Assembly (NCBI RefSeq): GCF_964204645.1
Contig: NC_134034.1
Span: 12,281,962-12,345,961 of the forward strand
Source: Tubulanus polymorphus
Lineage: Eukaryota > Nemertea > Palaeonemertea > Tubulaniformes > Tubulanidae
DNA: 64,000 nucleotides
Direction of reading: 5' to 3'
Shown piece after piece: positions 55,024 through 64,000 of the stretch (position 1 is the first letter of the stretch; each line of letters starts with the position of its first letter). Both the position numbers and the translations under genes were made by a program. The notes under the pieces were generated by a model. That model was not told the DNA's origin, searched no databases, and saw only the letters and a list, made by a program, of their open reading frames with translations.

Positions 55024-56443
55024 CTTGTTCTTTTTGTATTGTAAATTATTTCACGATGGTTTTGTCGACTGCGGCAAGTGAGTGTGTCAGTGTGTTTAGA
55101 AAAGGAGAAATATATGTATATTATTGATATCCAATGGAATACGTAGGACTCGGATTTTCATCATCAACGTCTTGTGGTGAAATATTTCGCGACCTTCCAG
55201 CAGGATCTGTGCTAATGAATCCGAACTGTTTTCTCTGAACCGGTCTCTTCTCGGCGGAAATCATCGCAATGAGTTGATAGTTCGGTCATGTTTTCATCGA
55301 CTGTTCCTCCGTCTTGGGAAGAAACTTTTTTGATTGCTAGGATAAACGATAATTCTGTACATTTTGTGGGGTGAATTAAATAAATTAATGGAAAAAAATG
55401 CACGGAATTTGTCTTTTTTGTCGAGTATAAGTAGACGATACATTTCAGTCAATGTACACCGCTCTGTACAGAACAAAGGATCATTGAGGAACGGCAGTAG
55501 TACTTCGTAGTGGGTTCGAATCTACTATTAGTAAGCCAATGGACAGGAGGAATGGGACACATGCCAGTCTAAGCTCTTGTAATCATTTATTCCAACTAAT
55601 TTGTTTGACGAATGCATCAATCAGAAATTTACAAAAGTAGAAAAAAAGGGACGTGTCGTTTTGGTCTCTCACGCTAGGGTCGAATTCTGTTTAACACCTA
55701 AATATTTCGAGCCAGGAAAAGTGTTGAATCACGTGTTCTTCCACCCCACTCGAATAACTCGTCTGATTCACGGGATAACAGAATACACCTCGGCCTGGGA
55801 ACTGGACTGGTTGCCTGTCCCAGAGACCGGTGACCAGTCTACCTGTGCATCCACATCCAACTAATCAACGAGAGCCCGATGTACCAATTTTACCTACTCG
55901 ATTCAGTGCATTCCACCGTATTTCAAATACACAATCTATGGACACTCAGATTTCAAATAAACTTATCCATACGTCGGTTCGTGTTCGAGTTTTCTATATA
56001 GATTGTACCGAGTCTCATGACTGTCATGTGACCAGTCACCGGTTCGGTTTTGTTATTTTTATGTCAGGAGAGTAGTTTCGGTTCTGACGGCGGTAAGTTA
56101 AGTTTTATCTCCTTTGGGCTGGTTGACAGTCTATTTTTTTGTGCGAACAGTGTGAGGCAATTAATCTGCGTTCATGCATAAACCATTTAAGGATGATTTA
56201 TTGTAAAGAAAATCAGAAAATTAAATTCTCAATTAAATTCAAAATCAATCTCGCAACAATAACTCGTTGCGACTTTCAGTTTCAGTTTCTCTTTTTTATC
56301 GATTTGGTCTTATTTCAGTTAAAATGAATGTTGGATGTCATTTTTAAGGGCGACGCAACTGCAGTTTAGCTATTCCCAACTAACATTGTTAGAATACCAT
56401 AACACTATCCTTTGAAATAAAACTAGCGTCACACAATGGAAAG

Positions 56444-56483
56444 CTGCAGTTTTAAGTCACCTTAAGGTGACTTAAAACTGCAG
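56444..56483. promoter_or_regulatory. 40-bp perfect palindrome upstream of progranulin
   Basis: CTGCAGTTTTAAGTCACCTT is followed directly by its exact reverse complement with no loop. It lies 110 bases before the start codon, so may be in the promoter or 5' UTR. It could be a binding site for a dimeric factor or a trace of a small mobile element. A related CAACTGCAGTTTAGCTA lies at 56358. Confidence 0.6.
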
Positions 56484-56594
56484 TTTCATTGTTTTTTATT
56501 GAGGGCACCAGGAGACTAGAAAATCAAAACGACATTGCAAAAAATCCATCAAGCTATCTTGAACTAACTCATTATTATTTTATGTTTTTTAGAG

Positions 56595-59500
56595 ATGGCA
56601 AAATTAATCAGTACCACTCTTTTGCTGCTTTGCGTTGAATTATATTCGGCGCAGAAGTTGTTTTTCGAGCCAGCGACATCGCCCGTACGCGAGAGTAGCT
56701 CCCAGACGGCTGTTATTTGTCCCGATAAAAGGAGTACATGCCCGAACGGATCAACTTGCTGTGCTCTCGGTGCTGGCACATACGGCTGCTGTCCGCTTCC
56801 AAAGGTGAGAGAAATGTCCTGGGTTCACCCACTGGTTTAGGTTTACTTGGTCTGGGTTCATCTCTTCTAGATTTACCAGTCTAGCTTTACTGGAACTTTA
56901 CCTCTTCCATTTACATGTTCTTGATAAACCAGTTTTTTGTCAACCCTTTCTAGATTTATATCTAATAGGTTTAAACAAGCCACAGCGGCTACATATTTAG
57001 TTACATCCACATTTACTTATTCTATGTTGACCTGAGCTTCTAGATCTGAAATGTTCTAAGTAATGACCTCTTCTGATGCTCCATTTGAAAATTGTTTGAT
57101 TAAATTATTTGACCGTTTACCGTACCTTGATGTTTTAGTTGGGTATTATTTTTTTAGTAAAATATAATCATCGTTTAGTTAAGTTCACGTGTCAACTTTT
57201 TGTATTAGACAATTTTGGACTAGCATCTTCTAAAATTGTCTAAAACGGATTTAGAAATTTCAGTGCTATATCTAAAAAGGCTTATGTCTACTGACTTAAT
57301 AAACGAATTTTTTTTTTTTTTGGTCAATTAGTTTTACTTTGTTTCCATCTCTCTTTATTCCTCCTTCATTTCCATTGTATCCTCTCAACCTGATTCTTTA
57401 TTCATCCCTGGATTCTTTGTTCATCCCTTTATTCATCCTCCTCAACCCAATAGGCTGTTTGCTGTAATGATCACTTACATTGTTGTCCATCTGGTACAAC
57501 CTGCGATGTGACTGCTGGAAAATGTAACCGAGGCAGATTATCATTTGCCATGGTTACAAAAATTGCAGCATCTCCGTCAAATGAGATGCTCTCTTCCAAT
57601 GTGATCTGTCCAGATCAGGGCACATGTCCAACTGGTAATACATGTTGTCAACTAAGTTCTGGAGGTTATGGATGTTGTCCTTTGCCTCAAGTAAGTTTTC
57701 ATCTTGAGCTTCTTGAAACGTTGAAATAAACTACTATCTCGAAGTTTCATTTTCGGACTTTTTATTATCATTGTGGGATTCTCTCCTCTTCTTTTCTCCT
57801 TCTCAACCTTCTGTCCCATCCTTCCTCGTGTGCAGGCTGTTTGCTGTAATGATCACTTACATTGTTGTCCATCTGGTACAACCTGCGATGTGACTGCTGG
57901 CAAATGTAACAGAGCCGATGGTTCATCTGTTGCTATGGTGAAGAAAGTTCCTGCTCTTCCACAATCAGTTTTATGCCCGGATAAACAAGGAACTTGTCCA
58001 ACTGGTAGCACTTGTTGTTTGCTTGGAAGTGGAAAATATGGTTGCTGTCCTCTCCCAAACGTAAGGACTCTTTTCCCTCTTAATGGAACTGTTCCATATT
58101 TCTATTCAGTAATTTTCTTAAATTGTAAAATGTCTTGTTTCTTTTCTCCTTCCCAACCTTCTGTCCCATCCTTCCTCGTGTGCAGGCTGTTTGCTGTAAG
58201 GATCACTTACATTGTTGTCCATCTGGTACGACCTGCGATGTGACTGCTGGAAAATGTAACCGAGGCAGATTATCATTTGCCATGGTTACAAAAATTGCAG
58301 CATCTCCGTCAAATGAGATGCTCCCTTCCAATGTGATCTGTCCAGATCAGGGCACGTGTCCAACTGGTAATACATGTTGTCTACTAAGTTCTGGAGGTTA
58401 TGGATGCTGTCCATTGCCTCAAGTAAGTTTTCATCATGAGCTTCTTGAAACCAATTTTGATATAACAGGTTCTCTGTAAATCTCTTCTCTTTCCACCTCT
58501 CCAACCCTCCTTCTCAACCCAATAGGCTGTTTGCTGTAATGATCACTTACATTGTTGTCCATCTGGTACAACCTGCGATGTGACTGCTGGCAAATGTAAC
58601 AGAGCCGATGGTTCTTCTGTTGCTATGGTGAAGAAACTTCCTGCTCTTCCACAATCAGTTTTATGTCCGGATAAACAAGGAACTTGTCCAACTGGTAGCA
58701 CTTGTTGTTTGCTTGGAAGTGGAAAATATGGATGCTGTCCTCTCCCAAACGTAAGGACTCTTTTCCCTCTTAATGGAACTGCTCCATATTTCTATTCAGT
58801 AATTTTCTTAAATTGTAAAATGTCTTGTTTCTTTTCTCCTTCCCAACCTTCTGTCCCATCCTTCCTCGTGTGCAGGCTGTTTGCTGTAAGGATCACTTAC
58901 ATTGTTGTCCATCTGGTACGACCTGCGATGTGACTGCTGGAAAATGTAACCGAGGCAGATTATCATTTGCCATGGTTACAAAAATTGCAGCATCCTCGTC
59001 AAATGAGATGCTCTCTTCCAATGTGATCTGTCCAGATCAGGGCACGTGTCCAACTGGTAATACATGTTGTCTACTAAGTTCTGGAGGTTATGGATGCTGT
59101 CCATTGCCTCAAGTAAGTTTTCATCATGAGCTTCTTGAAACCAATTTTGATATAACAGGTTCTCTGTAAATCTCTTCTCTTTCCACCTCTCCAACCCTCC
59201 TTCTCAACCCAATAGGCTGTTTGCTGTAGCGATCGCTTACATTGTTGTCCATCTGGTACAACCTGCGATGTGACTGCTGGCAAATGTAACAGAGCCGATG
59301 GTTCTTCTGTTGCTATGGTGAAGAAAGTTCCTGCTCTTCCACAATCAGTTTTATGTCCGGATAAACAAGGAACTTGTCCAACTGGTAGCACTTGTTGTTT
59401 GCTTGGAAGTGGAAAATATGGATGCTGTCCTCTCCCAAATGTAAGGACTCCCTTCCCTCTTAATGGAACTGTTCCATATTTCTATTCAGTAATTTTCTTA

Positions 59501-62500
59501 AATTGTAAAATGTCTTGTTTCTTTTCTCCTTCCCAACCTTCTGTCCCATCCTTCCTCGCGTGCAGGCTGTTTGCTGTAATGATCACTTACATTGTTGTCC
59601 ATCTGGTACAACCTGCGATGTGACTGCTGGCAAATGTAATAGAGCCGATGGTTCTTCTGTTGCTATGGTGAAGAAAGTTCCTGCTCTTCCACAATCAGTT
59701 TTATGTCCGGATAAACAAGGAACTTGTCCAACTGGTAGCACTTGTTGTTTGCTTGGAAGTGGAAAATATGGTTGCTGTCCTCTCCCAAATGTAAGGTCTC
59801 CCTTCCCTCTTAACCCTTTCAGTGCGTCTACACCGCAGTGTGGTGTATAAATCAGTGATGGATTTTGCTAGTACACCGCACTGCGGTGTATTGATGTAAT
59901 TAGTAATTTGTAATTATCTCTATTGAAAAATGGCAGCAAGTGTCAAACATAGAGAAATACTAGTAACTAACGATACACCGCACTGCGGTGTAGACGCACT
60001 GTAGTGGTATTCCCATTGTTCAACACACTAGGGTGGAATTTTTTAGAATTTGCAAATTTTCTCCAGCACTATAGGGTATTAATTAGTCAGCACTGAAAGG
60101 GTTAATGGAACTGCTCCATATTTCTATTCAGTAATTTTCTTAAATTGTAAAATGTCTTGTTTCTTTTCTCCTTCCCAACCTTCTGTCCCATCCTTCCTCG
60201 TGTGCAGGCTGTTTGCTGTAAGGATCACTTACATTGTTGTCCATCTGGTACAACCTGCGATGTGACTGCTGGAAAATGTAACCGAGGCAGATTATCATTT
60301 GCCATGGTAACAAAAATTGCAGCATCCCCGTCAAATGAAATGCTCCCTTCCAATGTGATCTGTCCAGATCAGGGCACATGTCCAACTGGTAATACATGTT
60401 GTCTACTAAGTTCTGGAGGTTATGGATGTTGTCCTTTGCCTCAAGTAAGTTTTCATCATGAGCTTCTTGAAACCAATTTTGATATAACAGGTTCTCTGTA
60501 AATCTCTTCTCTTTCCACCTCTCCAACCCTCCTTCTCAACCCAATAGGCTGTTTGCTGTAGCGATCGCTTACATTGTTGTCCATCTGGTACAACCTGCGA
60601 TGTGACTGCTGGCAAATGTAATAGAGCCGATGGTTCATCTGTTGCTATGGTGAAGAAAGTTCCTGCTCTTCCACAATCAGTTTTATGTCCGGATAAACAA
60701 GGAACTTGTCCAACTGGTAGCACTTGTTGTTTGCTTACCAGTGGAACATATGGATGCTGCCCTCTCCCAAATGTAAGGTTACCACATAATTTTGTGTAAG
60801 GTTTTGCCTCTAAGAGATTTTTGTCTTCATTTCATTCTCTGCATGGTAACTAATGCCGCGTTGTTCTCTTTTCAAACAGGCTGTCTGCTGTAAGGATCAC
60901 TTGCATTGTTGTCCAGCTGGTACGACCTGCGATACAGTTCAATCAAAATGCAACCGAGGAAATGGTGAAACAGTCGCCATGGTGAAGAAAGTTAAAGCAC
61001 ATATTGTTGTGAAGGAAAATGTTACGTGTCCCGATGGCGGAATCTGTCCCTCCGGTCAGAAGTGTTGTAAAATTACGGCTTTGACTTACGGTTGCTGCGC
61101 CTACCACACCGTACGTAGATTTATTTTCCATCCCTTTCATGAACCTTTGCAGGGTTTGATCTAAGGAATGAAAGCCACTTACCCGGGGGCAAGCATATCT
61201 GAAATTATGCATGACCCCTTAAAAATCTACTTGCCCTACACAGGCAGCCCGAATATAGGCATATTCATCCATTGTATCGAGTGGGGAAAAAGCTTTGAGA
61301 CATAAAATGGAACAAGCGACAAGTGAAAATGATAACCTTCTTCCCCTAATGAGAATATACTTGTCTTGGGCAATCAGACAACTGCTTAGATTGCACCCTA
61401 CTTTGCCTTGAATCATTTCATCAAACAGTCTAATTCACTTCCGTCGTCGTAGCTGTGATGATCATTATGTTGACGACTTATTCCAATGACGACTTAAACT
61501 TATATAGTATTGCGAATTTGAAATACAAATTGGAATTTTATAAGTAGTGGTTACTCACGCAATGTGAAGACTTACCTGACGATGACTTAAGCGACTTTGA
61601 CTAGTTTTTCGTACTGCAATACTCTGGGTTGTAACTTTTTATCATTGAATGATTATATAAGAGTATTTCTTTAACTATTCTAATATTCCTACTTAATTAA
61701 TGGTGATGATTTTTTCGATTGGTTTAATTTTGTTTTCGTGCAGGGCGTCTGTTGTGAAGGTCGATATTGTTGTCCCGAAGGATCGACGTGTTCGAAAACG
61801 CATACATGTGTCACGTCGTCGAGACGTCCAGCCGCGTCGAAAACCCTGACCAAGTCAATTCGATTATCCAATATCATCTGCCCAGATGGGCGATCCCAAT
61901 GCCCCGAAGCAAGTACTTGTTGTAAATTAGCTTCTAAAGAATATGGATGCTGTCCATTGCCTCATGTAAGTATAGTTGATGACATACCACATGAGGGGTT
62001 AGTTTTGTAACTGAAGGCGATATTTCAGTTGGGAATTGTTGTTAAGAATTTAGAAAATGTTATTTCAATCATCTGCCGTTGAGTATTCTTATCTTGTGGT
62101 TCCTCAATCGTCACAGTTGGTTTTGCTCTCAGTTTTTGAACAGAATTCAATTTTCTATATTCAGGCTGTTTGCTGCAGCGACGGCTCACATTGCTGTCCA
62201 GGGGGTACTACCTGCAATTTGTCTGCTGGAAAATGTGAAAGCGCTGACGGTTCATTTGTCGCTTTGGTGAAAAAAAGTGCTGCTAAAAGCAGTGGTGCGG
62301 TTGAATCATTGAAATCAGGTCCTATTTGTCCTGACAAGACTCACGCCTGTTCGTCTGGAAATACATGCTGTCAACAAGCACCCGGGAAATATGGATGCTG
62401 TCCTTTACCGAATGTACGTAAAGCAGACAACACTTGATGATATCATTTCATGTTCAAGAACATATTCATCTACTGTTAGAGATCCTTCCCAAACATCCAA

Positions 62501-63652
62501 ATATCGCTTCATGGGATCATCTAATTGTCTGTAGATGGGAAATCTGCTTCCATTATTCCCCATATGAAATCATAATCAAATTGTCAATAGATTTTTAGAG
62601 AGATGTCTGCCTCCGTAATTCCCCGTGTGATATCATCAAATGTCTGTTTTTGTGGAAAAGATATCCGCTACATAAATCCCCCTATAACATCATGGATATG
62701 TTACGTGTCGATAATATTTTTGTGTAGGCTGTCTGTTGTAATAACAGTAACTATTGTTGCCCCGCCGGAACGCACTGTAGTTTACACTACACTTGCGCTA
62801 AAGATGGCGTCGTCATCGGTGCGATCGCGAAAACATTGCCGCCAGTGGATGTCATCTGTGACGACGGTTTGACGACTTGTCCGACAAACTGGACGTGTTG
62901 TAAAGTGGCCACCGGTCGTTGGGGTTGTTGTCCATTTCAAAATGTGAGCACGGAAAATATATCAGTTTGATTTTCCAAATATCCTGCTTGAATTCCTTCC
63001 GTTATCCCAGCAGCAGTTGAGGATTCCTTCTCTGGCAATCGACGATCCACCAGGGTGTGCTTTTACAAATCAGTACTACTATCGATTAGTTCACCGTCTG
63101 CTTAAGGTCCACGATGTGTGATTATTGTAGTAATCATTGCTATCCTTAGCATTTAAAGCTTCTTCCTCTGGCAATCGATGATCTACCAGATGTGCTTGCA
63201 GTAATCGATGAGGAATTTGATCGGAAATGTTATGATTTCTTAAGTGCTTAACCTTAGCCTGTCCGAAGCTTGCCTCTGATCAGATCAGTCATTGTGTGTT
63301 GATCAAACATTGCTTTGAACAATCAATCGAATGCTTTCGAAAAACGCCGATATCGCTTCGTCTGCCCTCTATACTGATCAGCAGCTGTCGTGGAAACTAA
63401 ATTCACGTTTTGCTGTTTCAGGCGCACTGTTGTCAGGGTGGAACGCATTGTTGTCCACAAAGCGATTACTGTGACGGTTCGTCACAAACTTGCAAGAACA
63501 GCTTGGGATTTCCTGTCGTTAAAACGGCCAGAAAGATTCCGGCTCGTCCCCTGAATATAGTCGTCTGCCCTGGTGGTCAGGAGTTCTGCCTCGATGGAAG
63601 TACATGCTGTAAACAGACTAGTGGAGCGTGGGGCTGTTGTCCTCTACCACAG
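56595..63652 (+). CDS. GRN: Progranulin (granulin precursor), 15 exons seen, 3' end beyond window, 1144 aa so far
   Basis: A secreted, lysosome-linked growth factor precursor made of cysteine-rich granulin modules. Exons: 56595-56804, 57454-57690, 57836-58060, 58186-58422, 58526-58750, 58876-59112, 59216-59440, 59566-59790, 60208-60444, 60548-60772, 60880-61110, 61744-61965, 62165-62413, 62728-62943, 63422-63652; every one is phase 0. Signal peptide: MAKLISTTLLLLCVELYSA. Each exon carries the second half of one granulin (AVCC..HLHCCPSGTTCD) and the first half of the next (CPD..TCPTGSTCC...YGCCPLP), the classic progranulin arrangement. Fourteen complete modules are formed so far; human progranulin has seven and a half. 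Exons 2-10 are near-identical copies of two types, 237 nt and 225 nt. Exons 11-15 are diverged. The gene runs past the window end, since exon 15 ends in a good donor and half a module. Confidence 0.96.
57454..60772 (+). repeat. Tandem exon-duplication block of progranulin, 690-bp dimer unit
   Basis: Type A exons (237 nt: 2, 4, 6, 9) alternate with type B exons (225 nt: 3, 5, 7, 8, 10). Exons 3, 5, 7 start exactly 690 bases apart (57836, 58526, 59216), as do 4 and 6 (58186, 58876). Introns are copied too. Order is A B A B A B B A B: one A is missing between 7 and 8. Confidence 0.93.
59814..60101 (+). mobile_element. TTAA-flanked MITE (piggyBac-like), copy 4, with visible empty sites (progranulin intron 8)
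   Basis: 288 bp between TTAA at 59810-59813 and 60102-60105. The same intron in other units reads CCCTCTTAATGGAACTG without interruption (58078, 58768, 59458), which is the pre-insertion site. Sequence is nearly identical to the 5013 copy. Confidence 0.95.
61163..61320 (+). repeat. Dispersed element, copy 2 (progranulin intron 11)
   Basis: Matches 16597-16760 in AAGGAATGAAAnCCACTT, GGGGCAAGCATATCTG, CTTGCCCTACACAGG and TTGTATCGAGTGG. Family unknown. Confidence 0.65.
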
Positions 63653-64000
63653 GTACGTCGGTTTCTAGCCTCCATGACTCACGGATGTGGATCCAGGAGT
63701 GACTTCCGACCAATAGCAAGACGACCCTTTACCGGCAAAATAGCTCTAAAACAAAAACGATATCCCCGATTCTCCATTCCCTTACTAAGACAGTCTCGCT
63801 TACTGAGGTTCTGTAGTTATAATGTTATCTATTCTGACGAATTGCACAAAGGAAAAAATTGATTGACCCCTAATTTCTCGTATGAAGGAAGCATTTAGGA
63901 ATATTACTGAAATAACTGTGAGCCTCATTTAACACATCAGTAACAGTTACAGTGTAGTAGCCTATATAGTAGTGACTAATTGCTTCCTGGTCAAAATACT
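63653..64000 (+). other. Start of progranulin intron 15, running off the window
   Basis: Donor GTACGT at 63653 follows exon 15. The open frame that continues to 63862 loses the granulin cysteine pattern at once, so it is intron read-through. No acceptor with a granulin exon appears before 64000. Confidence 0.7.

Larger units (their letters stand above)
54913..56594. other. ATP synthase beta to progranulin intergenic region
   Basis: Contains the ATP synthase beta polyadenylation signal AATAAA at 55018-55023, about 105 bases after the stop, as expected for a compact 3' UTR. The rest shows no recognised gene. A 40-bp perfect palindrome lies at 56444-56483, 110 bases before the progranulin start. 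Confidence 0.65.

Noticed and set aside
63653-63862. Open frame after progranulin exon 15
   Set aside because: The granulin cysteine pattern stops at the donor; this is intron read-through.

Overview
This window is nuclear DNA from an invertebrate animal, most likely a marine lophotrochozoan (mollusc, brachiopod or annelid type). The reasons are spliced genes with short GT-AG introns, animal-specific families (progranulin, CIR1, a relaxin-receptor-like GPCR carrying CUB and C-type lectin domains, a chondroitin GalNAc-transferase) and many short inverted-repeat elements. I cannot name the species from sequence alone. All exon models below were joined by hand from splice sites and reading phase.

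Seven protein genes are supported. In order they are: SEC22A/C-like ER trafficking protein (+, 3643-7380, 6 exons, 328 aa); chondroitin sulfate GalNAc-transferase (-, 12641-10042, 3 exons, 464 aa); a 2007-aa CUB/C-type lectin/LDLa/LRR/7TM receptor (+, 23850-30936, 4 exons); the RBPJ-interacting corepressor CIR1 (+, 32511-36388, 9 exons, 531 aa); the ABC ATPase ABCF2 (-, 45680-39190, 11 exons, 631 aa); mitochondrial ATP synthase beta (+, 46594-54912, 10 exons, about 531 aa); and progranulin (+, 56595 to beyond the window end, 15 exons seen, 1144 aa so far). SEC22 and the GalNAc-transferase converge near 8.6 kb. ABCF2 and ATP synthase beta diverge from a shared 0.9-kb upstream region. I see no functional link between neighbours beyond that arrangement.

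The rest is repeat-rich. About 11 kb between 12.6 and 23.8 kb has no gene I can support; it holds a large imperfect inverted duplication (14.66-15.57 kb against 17.57-19.32 kb) with tandem arrays just outside both arms, and a decayed Penelope-like retroelement (22.56-23.32 kb). A LINE remnant lies at 31.45-31.99 kb. At least six short inverted-repeat (MITE) families are visible with two or more copies, or with long terminal inverted repeats. One is a TTAA-flanked, piggyBac-like family with four copies, one of which can be matched to its own empty site.

The most interesting signals are non-coding. Four tandem copies of an H/ACA-snoRNA-like unit lie in intron 8 of the ATP synthase beta gene, with paired base changes in the 3' stem. 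A palindromic element in intron 6 of the same gene carries hammerhead-ribozyme-like cores. ABCF2 has intronic tandem arrays that copy its splice-donor sequences. Progranulin shows very recent tandem exon duplication with a transposon inserted afterwards.
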